Below are positions 6,938 to 15,781 of a DNA stretch of 43,391 bases, in pieces; position 1 is the first letter of the stretch; every line of letters starts with the position of its first letter. The notes beneath the pieces are model-generated. The model was not told the origin of the DNA, made no database searches, and saw only the letters and a list, made by a program, of their open reading frames with translations. A program made the position numbers and the translations under genes. This stretch comes from a virus. The stretch lies in IMG/VR virus record IMGVR_UViG_3300044796_000245, positions 1 to 43,391 of that record; one strand, 5' to 3'.

Positions 6938-6951
6938 CGGGTCCTTCCCAC

Positions 6952-7000
6952 CCCCACCCCCAACCACGGGCATTTTGCGCCGTTTTTGGGTGGGGTTTTT
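6952..7000 (+). terminator. Intrinsic terminator between early and late blocks
   Basis: CCCCACCC (6952-6959) pairs with GGGTGGGG (6988-6995), followed by TTTTT (6996-7000). The loop is long (28 bases) and contains a smaller possible stem. It lies between the gpZ-like gene and the small terminase gene. A terminator here would keep the late genes silent unless polymerase is modified or a late promoter exists; none is obvious in 7001-7050. Confidence 0.6.
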
Positions 7001-7050
7001 GTGTAATCTTGTCAACGCGTTGTGTTGTTGTTGGTGTTGCTTTCCGACCC

Positions 7051-7623
7051 ATGGCCGCCCCTGTCAACAAGGCTGCGCTGGCTCACTGGCTCGGCGTTTC
7101 GTTGCCGACGCTGGGGCGGTGGATGCTGCGCTACGGGCCGGAGTTTCCGGTGTTGCAAACCGGCACCAACGGCCGCGACTACCAGTTCGACGCCGCCGCC
7201 GTGGCGGACTTCCTGCGCACCAAACAGGCCGAGCAAACCGCTGCCAAATCCGCCGCCGACGAACAGCTCGCGCAACTTCGCCTGCCGTTCGACCTGCCGG
7301 GCGCCGAGCCGCCGCCGAAAGCCTCCAGCACCAAAGACGAAATCGAAGCCTGGAAGCTGCGCAAGATGCAACGCGAGGAAGCCGAAGCCGCCAAGAAACT
7401 GGTGCCGGCCGAGGCGATGCGCTCCGCCATCTCCAGCGTGCTCGGCCGCATCTCGCGCGACTCCCACGCCTTCCTGCGCCAGATCGCCCGCGAGCATAAC
7501 TGGCCGCCGGCGATGACGGCGAGCCTGGAGAAGCGTCTGGCCGACCAGCAGCGCGCCACCGTCGCCGCCCTGCGCGCGCAGCTCGGCGGCGAACATGGTG
7601 CGGACCATGCCGCCGCTGGATAA
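7051..7623 (+). CDS. Terminase small subunit (Nu1-like)
   Basis: ATG 7051 gives 190 residues; an in-frame TTG at 7009 would add 14. Residues 5-52 form a Nu1-type winged helix-turn-helix (KAALAHWLGVSLPTLGRW, then YQFDAAAVADFL) that binds the packaging site. A charged helical region near residues 90-125 (EIEAWKLRKMQREEAEAAKK) would mediate oligomerisation, and the C-terminus contacts the large subunit. The gene overlaps the large subunit by 29 bp. In lambda-type phages the packaging site lies just upstream of or within this gene, so 6938-7100 is the place to look for cos. Confidence 0.85.
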   Translation: MAAPVNKAALAHWLGVSLPTLGRWMLRYGPEFPVLQTGTNGRDYQFDAAAVADFLRTKQAEQTAAKSAADEQLAQLRLPFDLPGAEPPPKASSTKDEIEAWKLRKMQREEAEAAKKLVPAEAMRSAISSVLGRISRDSHAFLRQIAREHNWPPAMTASLEKRLADQQRATVAALRAQLGGEHGADHAAAG

Positions 7624-9703
7624 CCCGGCGCCGTTCGCCGACCCGCTGGCCCTGCTGGCCGCGGCGCTCGATGCCTACCTGCCGCCGAACGCCGTCACCG
7701 TCGCCGACCACGCCGCCGCCCACCGCTGGCTCGACAATCGCGGCGGCGGCTATGTCGGCCGCTGGAGCCACGACGAAGCGCCCTATCTGCGCGAACCGAT
7801 GCTGGCCCTCACCAGCCGCGCCCACACCACGGTGGCGGTGGCCGGCCCCGGCCGCTCCGGCAAGACCGCGATCGCCGAGAACTGGCTGCTGCAATCGGCG
7901 GACGCGGACCCGGCCGACATGCTGTGGTACGAACCCACCGATGACGCGCTGGAAAGCTACGTCAAGCGCGTCATCAATCCGATGATCGAACTGCACGAGC
8001 CGCTGCACCGCCGCCTGGGCACCATGCCGGTCGATCGCTCGTTGCACTTCAAGCGCTTCGGCCCGATGTGGGCGGAATTCCTGGCCGCCACCTATCAGAA
8101 CCTGGTCGGCAAATCGGCCGGGCGCATCGTGGTCGACGAATACGACGCCTGTTCGGAGCGCGACGGCGACGCCTACGACCTCGCCGACATCCGCCGCCAG
8201 AGTTTCGGCCCGGAATCGATGATCCTGGCCCTGTCGCACCCCGACCGGGCCGAGGGCACCGACCCCCGCGCATGGACGCGCGGCATCATGCGCCTGTATG
8301 CCGACAGCGACCGCCGCACCTGGTGGTGGCCCTGCCCGCACTGCAACGGGTTCTCCAGCCCGAACCCCACGGCGGCCCGCTTCATGCCGCTGCACTACCC
8401 CGAGGCCGCGCCGCTGGATGAGGTGGCCGAGGCGGCCCGGCTGATCTGCCCGCTCTGCGCCTCGCCGATCGAGGACAAGTGGCGGCGGGCGATGAACCTG
8501 GAAGGCCGCTGGGTGGGCCTGGGCCAAACCATCGGTGAGGACGGCGAGATCTCCGGCGCGCTGCTGCCGCGTTCCACCGCTGGCTTCTGGATTGTCGGCG
8601 TGATGTCGCCGTTCATCCTGGGCGGCATCGGCGCGCTGGCCCGCGCGCTGGTGGGCGCGGAGAAACAGGCCGAGGCCGAGGGCAGCGACAAGCCGGTGCG
8701 CGATGTGATGGCGAAACGCTGGGGCATCCCGCCCGCGCCGCGCCGCAACATCGGCAGCATCGACGCGGCCACGCTGGCCGAGCGCGCCGAGGATACCCCG
8801 CTCGGCCTGGTGCCGCGCGGCGTGCGCTTCCTCACGGCGTTTCTCGACGTGCAGGCCAACCGCTTCGAATTGCTGGTGCGCGGCTGGGGCGAGCACGGCG
8901 AAAGCTGGGTGGTGGATTTCCGCCGCATCGAGGCCGAGACCGCCACCAGCCCGGCCGATTGGGACGCCGCGATTCGCGCGGCGCTCGATGCCGAGTATCC
9001 GCTCGATGACGCCACCGGCCGCGTGATGCGGGTGCGCGGCGTGGGTTACGACTCCGGCGGCGCGCCGGGCGTCACCGAGCAAGCCTACGCCGTCTGGAAG
9101 CGCCTGCGCGCCGCCGGGCGGGCCCGCCGCCTGGGCGTGGTAGGCGGGCGCGACGTGTGGACGCTGCTGCCCACCAAGGGCAGCAGCACGCCCAACGCGC
9201 CGCGCTTGCAGGTGAACTACCCGGACACCGCCCGCAAGGACCGCAAGACCGCGCTGCGCGGCGAAGTGCCGCTCGGCGCGTTCAATGCCAACCAGTTCAA
9301 GGACAGTCTGGCGGGCCAACTGGCCACCGGCCTGCCCGGCAAGGGCTTCGTGCATTTGCCCGCCGCGTTGCGCAGCCCGCAGCCGCCGCACGCCTGGTTC
9401 GAGCAACTCACGGCCGAGCGCCGCCGCCCGAACGGGGCCTGGGAAAAAATCGGCCGCGCCAACGAGGCGCTCGACCTCATGATCGGAACGCATGTGATCG
9501 CCCATCTGCACGGCCTGTCGCGCATCAACTGGAACGCCCCGCCGGCCTGGGCGGCGGCGTGGGATGTGTCCAGCTCAGTGGCCAAGCCCACCACGCCCGC
9601 CGGCACGCTGGTAAAGCTGGTGCAGGCGCTGACGCCGCCCGCCGCCGTGCGCCCAGCCAAATTCAACCCGGCGGCCCAGCGTATGGGCCGCAGGCTCGCC
9701 TGA
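7595..9703 (+). CDS. Terminase large subunit (lambda gpA family)
   Basis: A 702-residue packaging motor, usual for the gpA family (about 640-700). The Walker A is at residues 84-91 (GPGRSGKT) and the Walker B at 177-183 (RIVVDEYDA region). Two CxxC pairs (CPHC and CPLC, residues about 247-290) recall the zinc-like insertion of gpA. The nuclease domain starts near the LTAFLDVQANRFELLVRGWG stretch, whose Asp is a likely metal ligand. The protein translocates DNA into proheads and cuts cos. An alternative ATG at 7607 would shorten it by four residues. Confidence 0.95.
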   Translation: MVRTMPPLDNPAPFADPLALLAAALDAYLPPNAVTVADHAAAHRWLDNRGGGYVGRWSHDEAPYLREPMLALTSRAHTTVAVAGPGRSGKTAIAENWLLQSADADPADMLWYEPTDDALESYVKRVINPMIELHEPLHRRLGTMPVDRSLHFKRFGPMWAEFLAATYQNLVGKSAGRIVVDEYDACSERDGDAYDLADIRRQSFGPESMILALSHPDRAEGTDPRAWTRGIMRLYADSDRRTWWWPCPHCNGFSSPNPTAARFMPLHYPEAAPLDEVAEAARLICPLCASPIEDKWRRAMNLEGRWVGLGQTIGEDGEISGALLPRSTAGFWIVGVMSPFILGGIGALARALVGAEKQAEAEGSDKPVRDVMAKRWGIPPAPRRNIGSIDAATLAERAEDTPLGLVPRGVRFLTAFLDVQANRFELLVRGWGEHGESWVVDFRRIEAETATSPADWDAAIRAALDAEYPLDDATGRVMRVRGVGYDSGGAPGVTEQAYAVWKRLRAAGRARRLGVVGGRDVWTLLPTKGSSTPNAPRLQVNYPDTARKDRKTALRGEVPLGAFNANQFKDSLAGQLATGLPGKGFVHLPAALRSPQPPHAWFEQLTAERRRPNGAWEKIGRANEALDLMIGTHVIAHLHGLSRINWNAPPAWAAAWDVSSSVAKPTTPAGTLVKLVQALTPPAAVRPAKFNPAAQRMGRRLA

Positions 9704-9951
9704 TGCCCGGCTACGTCACCCCGCCGGGCATCGCCCCGGCCACCCTGCAAGCGAACCTGAGCGCCGCGCAAACGGCCCTGGATCAGTTGCTGCGCGGGTC
9801 GCAAACCCAGCAAGTGTCCTACGGCGAGGGCAACGGCCAACGGTCCGTCACCTACAACCGCAGCAGCATCGGCGAGTTGCGGAAATACATCGAGGATCTG
9901 CAAACCCAGCTTGGCTACCGCGCCCGCCGCGCCATCGGGGTGCGTTTCTGA
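9703..9951 (+). CDS. Head-tail joining protein gpW-like
   Basis: ATG 9703 shares one base with the terminase stop (TGATG) and gives 82 residues, close to lambda gpW (68). The sequence LSAAQTALDQLLRGSQTQQV, then NRSSIGELRKYIEDLQTQLG, is the typical two-helix plus beta-hairpin pattern of the gpW family, which plugs the portal after packaging. The order terminase, W, portal, protease is that of lambda. Confidence 0.9.
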   Translation: MPGYVTPPGIAPATLQANLSAAQTALDQLLRGSQTQQVSYGEGNGQRSVTYNRSSIGELRKYIEDLQTQLGYRARRAIGVRF

Positions 9952-11615
9952 TGGCGCTGGTGGACATGCACGGCGTGGCACTGCCCGCCGCGCCCCGCAA
10001 GGCGCTGGCGCCCGCGCCGAAGCGCCGCGTGGGTGCCATTCGCGGCGACGGCAACACCTCGTGGGACGCCGCCAGCTACACCGCGCCGGAGACGGCAAGC
10101 TGGAACGCCTGGCTGGGCAGCCCGGACGTTGAGAACAACTTCACCCGCGACATCGTCGTCAGCCGCATCCGCGATCTGGTGCGCAACGACGGCTGGGCCA
10201 GCGGCGCCGTCACCCGCATTCTCGACAGCGCCGTCGGCGGCGATCTGTATCCCGAGCCGGAACCGAACTGGGGCTATCTGTCGCTGCTGTCGCCCGCCTG
10301 CGACCATGTGTGGGCCGACGAATTCGCCGCCGCCGCCTCCGCCCTGTGGCAGAACTGGGCCGAAGACCCCGGCCGCTACAACGACGGCGGCCGCCGCTAC
10401 ACCATCCCGCAGCTATTCCGCCTCGCGTTCCGGCAAAAACTGGTGGATGGCGACGCGCTGGCGGTGCTGCTGTGGCTGCCGGAGCGCATGGGCTACGGCC
10501 GCGCCGGCTACGCCACCGCGCTGCAACTGGTGGATGCCGACCGGCTGTCCAACCCGCAACTCGGCATCGACACCGCCACCCGGCGCAACGGCGTAGAAAT
10601 CGACCGCTACGGCGCGGCCGTCGCCTACCACATTCGCCGCGCGCACCAGGGCGACTGGTTCCAGGCCGCGAAATCCGTGATCTGGGACCGCATCGAGCGC
10701 GAAACCGATTTCGGCCGCCCGATCGTGGTGCATGATTTCGACAGCGACCGCCCGGCCCAGCATCGCGGCGCGGGCGGCATTTTCCTGCCGATCCTCGCGC
10801 GCATGAAAATGCTGTCCAGCTTCGACGCCGCCGAGCTGCAAGCCGCCGTGGTGAACAGCGTGTTCGCCGCCTACGTGGAAAGCAGCGGCGACGTGAATTC
10901 CATTCAAGACGCGCTGGACACCACCGACAACGTCACGCCCGACCCGGCCCCGCTGACCGATTCGCGGCTGAAAGTGGGCGACGGCCGCCTGCCGGTGCTG
11001 CGCCCCGGCGAGAAGATCGTCGCGGTGGACAGCAAGCGCCCGTCCAGCGGCTACGCCACGTTCGAAAGCGCGGTGCTGCGCAACATGGCCGCCGCCCTCG
11101 GCATGACCGCCGAACAGCTTTCGCAAGACTGGAGCAAGGTGAATTACTCCAGCGCCCGCGCGGCGCTGCTGGAAAGCTGGAAGACCCGCGAACGCCGCTT
11201 GCGGGATTTCGGCAAGGGGTTTTGCAGCCCGGTCTATGCCGCGTTCCTGGAAGAAGCCATGGACCGCGGCGAATTGCCGCTGCCCGCCACCGCGCCGGAC
11301 TTCGCCGAGGCGCGCGGGGCCTACGCCGCCTGCCGCTGGATGGGCCCGCCGCGCGGCTGGATCGATCCGGTGAAGGAAGCGCAAGCCGCCGTGCTGCGCA
11401 TGGACGCCGGGCTGTCCACGCTGAAGCAAGAATGCGCCGAGCAAGGGCTGAACTGGAAGAAAGTGGTCGCGCAACGCGCCATCGAGCGCGCCCGCTTCAA
11501 GGAACTCGACCTGCCGGAGCCGCGCTGGTTCGGCCAGGACCTTGGCGAAAATGGGGGCGAAGGCGGCAGCGCCACCGACGTGGCGCAGAAACCGGAAAAG
11601 CCGCAGGCACAATGA
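9951..11615 (+). CDS. Portal protein (lambda gpB family)
   Basis: A 554-residue portal subunit, as expected for gpB-type portals (about 530). Recognisable stretches include WLGSPDVENNFTRDIVVSRI near the start, the conserved RNDGWASGAVTRILDSAVG region, and the DWSKVNYSSARAALLESW motif near residues 385-405. Twelve copies form the DNA channel at the head vertex. The ATG overlaps the gpW stop. The protein stops four bases into the protease gene. Confidence 0.95.
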   Translation: MALVDMHGVALPAAPRKALAPAPKRRVGAIRGDGNTSWDAASYTAPETASWNAWLGSPDVENNFTRDIVVSRIRDLVRNDGWASGAVTRILDSAVGGDLYPEPEPNWGYLSLLSPACDHVWADEFAAAASALWQNWAEDPGRYNDGGRRYTIPQLFRLAFRQKLVDGDALAVLLWLPERMGYGRAGYATALQLVDADRLSNPQLGIDTATRRNGVEIDRYGAAVAYHIRRAHQGDWFQAAKSVIWDRIERETDFGRPIVVHDFDSDRPAQHRGAGGIFLPILARMKMLSSFDAAELQAAVVNSVFAAYVESSGDVNSIQDALDTTDNVTPDPAPLTDSRLKVGDGRLPVLRPGEKIVAVDSKRPSSGYATFESAVLRNMAAALGMTAEQLSQDWSKVNYSSARAALLESWKTRERRLRDFGKGFCSPVYAAFLEEAMDRGELPLPATAPDFAEARGAYAACRWMGPPRGWIDPVKEAQAAVLRMDAGLSTLKQECAEQGLNWKKVVAQRAIERARFKELDLPEPRWFGQDLGENGGEGGSATDVAQKPEKPQAQ

Positions 11616-12481
11616 CCGCTCACCGCCTCCCGCACCTCGCACAGCGCCTGTTCAACCGCCCGCTGGCGATCACGCCCGACAAGGCGGAAATTGTGATGGC
11701 GGCGCTGGCCGACCGGTTCGGGGTGGCGCATCTGTTCCGCGCCGACTCCGGTGCAGTGCCGCTGAAAACCCGCACCAGCGATGGCTGGGGCGGCACCATC
11801 GAGAAGCAGGCGTACGAAGTTGAGCAGGATGTGGCGATCATCCCGATCGAGGGCACGCTGGTGCACCGGCTCGGCTCGGTGCATCCGGAAAGCGGGCTGA
11901 CCGGCTACGACGGCCTGTCGCAATGCTTCATGCACGCCGTCACCGACCCCGGCACCCGCGCCATCGTGCTGGATATTGATAGCCCCGGCGGCGAAGTGGC
12001 GGGCTGTTTCGACTTCGTGGATCTGATCTACCGCGCGCGCGGCACCAAGCCGGTGTGGGCCATCTTGAACGAATGCGCGTTCAGCGCCGCCTACGCCATC
12101 GCCAGCGCTGCCGATGTCATCACCGTGCCGCGCACCGGCGGCACCGGCTCGGTGGGCGTGATCATGCTGCACACCGATCTGTCGCAGGCGCTGTCCAAGG
12201 CGGGCATCGCGGTGACGGTGATTACCTACGGCGCCCGCAAGGCCGATAGCCGCCCGGAATTGCCGCTGTCGGCCGACGCGCTCGCCGCCATGCAGGCCGA
12301 CACCGACACGATGGGCGATATGTTCGTCGAGCTGGTGGCCCGCAACCGCAACATGACGGCGGCGGCCGTCAAAGCCACCCAAGCCGCCTGTTACCTCGGC
12401 CAGGCCAGCAAGGATGTCGGGTTCGCCGATGCCGTCATGGCCCCGGCCGACGCCTTCGCCACGCTGCTGGCCTCGCTCTAA
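11612..12481 (+). CDS. S49-family prohead protease (gpC-like)
   Basis: A 289-residue SppA/ClpP-fold peptidase. The conserved LDIDSPGGEVAG lies at residues 120-131, the catalytic Ser158 in NECAFSAAYAIAS, and the likely general-base Lys210 in YGARKAD. It cleaves scaffold and head proteins during maturation. Its homologues often carry a C-terminal scaffold extension; here the protein stops after the protease domain and the next gene supplies that part. Confidence 0.9.
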   Translation: MTAHRLPHLAQRLFNRPLAITPDKAEIVMAALADRFGVAHLFRADSGAVPLKTRTSDGWGGTIEKQAYEVEQDVAIIPIEGTLVHRLGSVHPESGLTGYDGLSQCFMHAVTDPGTRAIVLDIDSPGGEVAGCFDFVDLIYRARGTKPVWAILNECAFSAAYAIASAADVITVPRTGGTGSVGVIMLHTDLSQALSKAGIAVTVITYGARKADSRPELPLSADALAAMQADTDTMGDMFVELVARNRNMTAAAVKATQAACYLGQASKDVGFADAVMAPADAFATLLASL

Positions 12482-12497
12482 CCCCACGGAGACATCG

Positions 12498-13151
12498 ATG
12501 TCGCTGAAACCCCGTTTGCTCGGGTCCACCAGCTTTGCCCACCTCGTGGGAATGGCTGTGCCCGCCGCCGTCACCCCCGGCACCAAGAAGGCGGCCGACG
12601 AAGACATGGAAACCGGCCCGCACGACCAGGGCGCCGACGAAGACGGCCCCGGCGACGATGACGACTCGGACGAGGGCGAGGGCGACCTGAAGAAGTCGAA
12701 AAAGGGCAAGAAGGCCAAGAAGGCCAGCACCGCCAAGAAGTCCGAAGAAGACCCGGACGCGGACGGCGACGACGACGAAGACGAAGAAGGCGACGACGAC
12801 AGCGACGAAGACGAGATGAGCAAGAAGGCGTCCGCCCGCGCGCCGCGTCTGCGCGAACGCGCCCGCTGCGCCGCCATCTTCGCGGACCCGGCGGCCGCCG
12901 CCAACCCGGCCATGGCCGCGCAACTGGCGTTCAACACCTCGCTCAACCGGTCCCAGGCGCTGGCCGTGCTGCGCACCAGCGGCGCGGCCGGCACCGCGCC
13001 GAAACCGCCGCGCCTCGCCGAGCGCATGCCGAAAACCCCGGCGATCGGGCCGGACGCGCCCGCCTCCGGCAGCGGCGGCAGCTCGGCGGAAGCGCTCGCG
13101 GCTGGCGTGATCGCGGCGGCGAACAAAGCCAAAGGCATCGTCGTCCGGTAA
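12498..13151 (+). CDS. Head scaffold protein
   Basis: ATG 12498 (GGAG at 12487-12490) gives 217 residues. Residues about 30-110 are an extreme alternation of Asp/Glu and Lys runs, which is common in scaffolds. Residues about 115-155 (RERARCAAIFADPAAAANPA, then LAFNTSLNRSQALAVL) match the tail region that follows the S49 domain in many phage proteases and acts as scaffold. So the lambda C/Nu3 nested arrangement appears here as two separate genes. It should be removed before DNA fills the head. Confidence 0.75.
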   Translation: MSLKPRLLGSTSFAHLVGMAVPAAVTPGTKKAADEDMETGPHDQGADEDGPGDDDDSDEGEGDLKKSKKGKKAKKASTAKKSEEDPDADGDDDEDEEGDDDSDEDEMSKKASARAPRLRERARCAAIFADPAAAANPAMAAQLAFNTSLNRSQALAVLRTSGAAGTAPKPPRLAERMPKTPAIGPDAPASGSGGSSAEALAAGVIAAANKAKGIVVR

Positions 13152-13209
13152 TTCGGAAGTATTCGCGCGGGCCACGGCCCGTATCACTCAGACCCCAGGA
13201 GTATAGGCC

Positions 13210-13923
13210 GTGGCCGCCTTCAATCTCGATCCGTCGCTCACCAACACCGTCTACATCCCCGATCAACTGATCGCGGGCAATCACGACATCGTCACCGACA
13301 GCGTCACCATCGCCAGCGGCCAGAAATTGGTGCGCGGCGCGCTGATCGGCCAGCAAACCGCCAGCGAATATGGCTTCACCACGGCGGCGCAGGCGGTGGG
13401 CGGCGGGGCGAACGCCGGTGCTGAAACCATCGGCACCGTGTCGGTGGGCACCCAGGTGAAGCTGGGCACCTATCGCGTCAACCTCACCAGCACCACCGCG
13501 TTCAACGTGCTGGACCCGACCGGCGAACTGGTGGGCACCGGCACCGTGGGCAGCGCGTTCACCAGCTCGCAGGTGAACCTCACGGTCACCACCGGCAGCG
13601 GCATCGCCACCAACGACGGTTTCAACGTGGTGGTGGAACCCATCGCGGGTTCCGGCAGCGGCCTGTATGTGCTGGCCACCGGCACCGCGACCGACGGTTC
13701 GCAGATGCCCGGCAACTGGCTGATTTTGGCCGAGGATTGCGACGCCAGCGCCACCGGCTTCAACGCCAACACCAACGCGCCCGCTTACGTGGTTGGCGAA
13801 TTCGACACCAACTACATCACGTTCGGCACCGGCATCACCGCGCAGGGTGCGAAAGCCGCGCTGCGGCAGGCGGGCAGCCCGCTGTACTTGAAGACCGGCG
13901 CGGTCATCAACTCGATCCTCTGA
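13210..13923 (+). CDS. Head decoration protein (gpD family, extended)
   Basis: GTG 13210 has GGAG at 13198-13201. The 237-residue product starts and ends like gpD: ASGQKLVRGALIG near residue 38, then LAEDCDASATGFNANTNA and a C-terminal ALRQAGSPLYLK. Lambda gpD is only 110 residues. The extra 85-90 residues in the middle (about 78-165; LGTYRVNLTSTTAFNVLDP) form a beta domain seen inserted in many larger gpD relatives. It trimerises on the expanded capsid and stabilises it against DNA pressure. Confidence 0.88.
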   Translation: MAAFNLDPSLTNTVYIPDQLIAGNHDIVTDSVTIASGQKLVRGALIGQQTASEYGFTTAAQAVGGGANAGAETIGTVSVGTQVKLGTYRVNLTSTTAFNVLDPTGELVGTGTVGSAFTSSQVNLTVTTGSGIATNDGFNVVVEPIAGSGSGLYVLATGTATDGSQMPGNWLILAEDCDASATGFNANTNAPAYVVGEFDTNYITFGTGITAQGAKAALRQAGSPLYLKTGAVINSIL

Positions 13924-13950
13924 CGCAATCCCCGTAATCGCGTGAGCCAT

Positions 13951-13974
13951 CCCCGCCGCCATCGCGCGGCGGGG
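13951..13974 (+). other. GC hairpin between decoration and capsid genes
   Basis: CCCCGCCGC (13951-13959) pairs perfectly with GCGGCGGGG (13966-13974) around a six-base loop. No T run follows. In the 82-bp gap before the major capsid gene it could protect mRNA ends, attenuate, or mark a processing point that sets capsid expression. Confidence 0.55.
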
Positions 13975-14005
13975 CCGCCTCGCCAGCACAAGGTGCCGCT
14001 AAGCC

Positions 14006-15259
14006 ATGGCCACTATCGACGCAATTTTCGACACCAACGTGCTGGTGCACGTGGTGCAAAACCTCAAAGCGCCGTCGCAGTTCCTCACCGACCTGTTCTT
14101 CCCGAACGTGGTTGAGAGCAACAACGAATTCGTCAGCATCGATGTCGATGTCGGCCTGCGCCGCATGTCGCCGTTCGTCTCGCCGCTGGTGGAAGGCAAG
14201 CCGGTCGAGGGCCGGAAAATCCAGACCAACACGTTCCGCCCGCCCTACATCAAAGACCTGCGCACCCCGGACTTCCGCAAGCCGGTGCTGCGCGCGATCG
14301 GCGAGCGGATCGGCGGCAACCTGACGCCGGAGGAACGCATCCAGATCAATCTGGCGTTCGAGATGACGGATCAGGTGCAGATGATCGATCGCCGCATCGA
14401 GTGGATGGCGGCCCAGGCGTGCGCGTTCGCGCAATACACCGTCGCCGGCGACGGCGTGGAAACCAGCGTGCTGAACTTCAACCGCGACCCGCTGCTAACG
14501 GTGGACATCTCGTCCGGCGCCGGCACCAACAACCCGTGGCTCACCGCGCCCACCGGCATCTACACCACGCCGTCGCAGAACATCGAGGTGTGGTCGCAGC
14601 TCGTGCTGCAAAAGGGCGGCCGCGCGCCGACCGATATCGTGTTCAGCACCACCGCCTATAACCTGTTCCTGATCGACAACCGGGTGCAGCAGAGCGTCTG
14701 GTACAGCCGCTCGGGCGACAGCAAGATCGAATTCGGCGGCACGCCGCCGGTGCAAGGCGCGGTCTACAAGGGCACCTGGGGCGGCTACAATCTGTGGGTC
14801 TACAACGACTGGTATGTCGACCAGGTGACGAACGTAAGCTGGGCCTCCAGCGCCACCACCATCACCATCCCGGCCGGTTCCACCATGGTCACCGGCAGCA
14901 CGCTGGCCACCACCAACCCGAACGGCAGCGCCAACGGCATCGCGGCGGGCACCACCGTCACCGTGTCCGGCACCACCGCCACCCTGTCGATCGCCACCAC
15001 GGCGGCCTCCACCGGCGTCACGCTCGCCTACGAAGCGCCGATGCTGCCGCCCAACTACATTCTGATGGGCAGCCGCGCGCTGGAAGGCGTGCGGGCGTTC
15101 GGCTGCATCTACGACGAGGATTTCGCGTATGCACCGATGGCGTACGCGCCGAAAACCTGGGTGGAGAAAAACCCCAGCCGGCGGCATCTGCTGATGCAAA
15201 GCAGCCCGCTGATCGTGCCGAGCCGCGTGAATGCGCTGATGTCCGCGAAGGTCGCCTAA
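14006..15259 (+). CDS. Major capsid protein (lambda gpE family) with a beta insertion
   Basis: A 417-residue HK97-fold capsid protein; lambda gpE has 341. The usual gpE landmarks are present (FFPNVVESNNEFVSIDVDVG, RTPDFRKPVLRAIGERIGG, DRRIEWMAAQACAFAQYTV, and a C-terminal EKNPSRRHLLMQSSPLIVPS). Residues about 275-342 (14827-15030) are an inserted Thr/Ser/Gly-rich beta module (ATTITIPAGSTMVTG, then GIAAGTTVTV) that would project from the capsid surface. Similar modules occur in the esterase protein at 15782-18550. ATG 14006 was chosen as the first start that matches the gpE N-terminus. Confidence 0.93.
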   Translation: MATIDAIFDTNVLVHVVQNLKAPSQFLTDLFFPNVVESNNEFVSIDVDVGLRRMSPFVSPLVEGKPVEGRKIQTNTFRPPYIKDLRTPDFRKPVLRAIGERIGGNLTPEERIQINLAFEMTDQVQMIDRRIEWMAAQACAFAQYTVAGDGVETSVLNFNRDPLLTVDISSGAGTNNPWLTAPTGIYTTPSQNIEVWSQLVLQKGGRAPTDIVFSTTAYNLFLIDNRVQQSVWYSRSGDSKIEFGGTPPVQGAVYKGTWGGYNLWVYNDWYVDQVTNVSWASSATTITIPAGSTMVTGSTLATTNPNGSANGIAAGTTVTVSGTTATLSIATTAASTGVTLAYEAPMLPPNYILMGSRALEGVRAFGCIYDEDFAYAPMAYAPKTWVEKNPSRRHLLMQSSPLIVPSRVNALMSAKVA

Positions 15260-15417
15260 TGGCGGCCGAGGCAACGGTGCGCGTCACGGTCCTGCCGGGC
15301 CGGACGCTGCACCTCGGCGATCACGCCTTCGGCGAAGGCGAGACGCTGAGCCTGCCGGCCGCGCACGCGGCCGAGCTGATCGCCGCCGGGTCTGTCCGCG
15401 AGGCGGACCCGGCGTGA
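15259..15417 (+). CDS. Small head-completion protein
   Basis: ATG 15259 overlaps the capsid stop (TAATG) and gives 52 residues. VTVLPGRTLHLGDHAFGEGE, followed by LPAAHAAELIAAGSV, is a small beta fold with an end helix, found in many phages between the capsid and the connector genes. Its exact role is not established. The stop overlaps the next GTG. Confidence 0.75.
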   Translation: MAAEATVRVTVLPGRTLHLGDHAFGEGETLSLPAAHAAELIAAGSVREADPA

Positions 15418-15770
15418 TCGATTTCGACGATGTCATCGCGGCCGGCATGGGCGCGTTCGGCGAATTCGTCACCTGGACGCCCGCCGGCGGGGCCGCGCAA
15501 ACGGTTCCGGCCGTGTTCTGGGACAACGCCACCGAGACGAATTTCGAGGATGGCGTGGAAGTGGTGGAAACCGTGCCGCTGCTGTCGCTGCGCCTGTCGC
15601 AAATGACCGGCGTGCCGAAGCAGGCCGACGCGTTCACCGTGCGCGGCGTGGCCTACGTGGCCACCCAGGTGCTGCCCGACGGCGTCGGCGGCTGCCGGGT
15701 GCGGATGCGCTACGCCAACGATGCGCAGGCCGGCGTGGCCCCGCTGCCGCCCGTTCCCGTCGCCAGCTAG
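15414..15770 (+). CDS. Head-tail connector, gpFII-like
   Basis: GTG 15414 (GTGA overlap) gives 118 residues, near lambda gpFII (117). The start (FDDVIAAGMGAFGEFVTW) and the beta-strand pattern through FTVRGVAYVATQVLPDG match the head-tail attachment family that includes gpFII. It would cap the portal-gpW complex and receive the tail. Position in the order E, small protein, FII supports the call. Confidence 0.75.
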   Translation: MIDFDDVIAAGMGAFGEFVTWTPAGGAAQTVPAVFWDNATETNFEDGVEVVETVPLLSLRLSQMTGVPKQADAFTVRGVAYVATQVLPDGVGGCRVRMRYANDAQAGVAPLPPVPVAS

Positions 15771-15781
15771 GAATTTCCGCA

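Noticed and set aside
7001-7050. Late promoter upstream of the small terminase gene
   Set aside because: TTGTCA at 7008-7013 is a fair -35, but no matching -10 follows in the GT-rich stretch; too weak to annotate.
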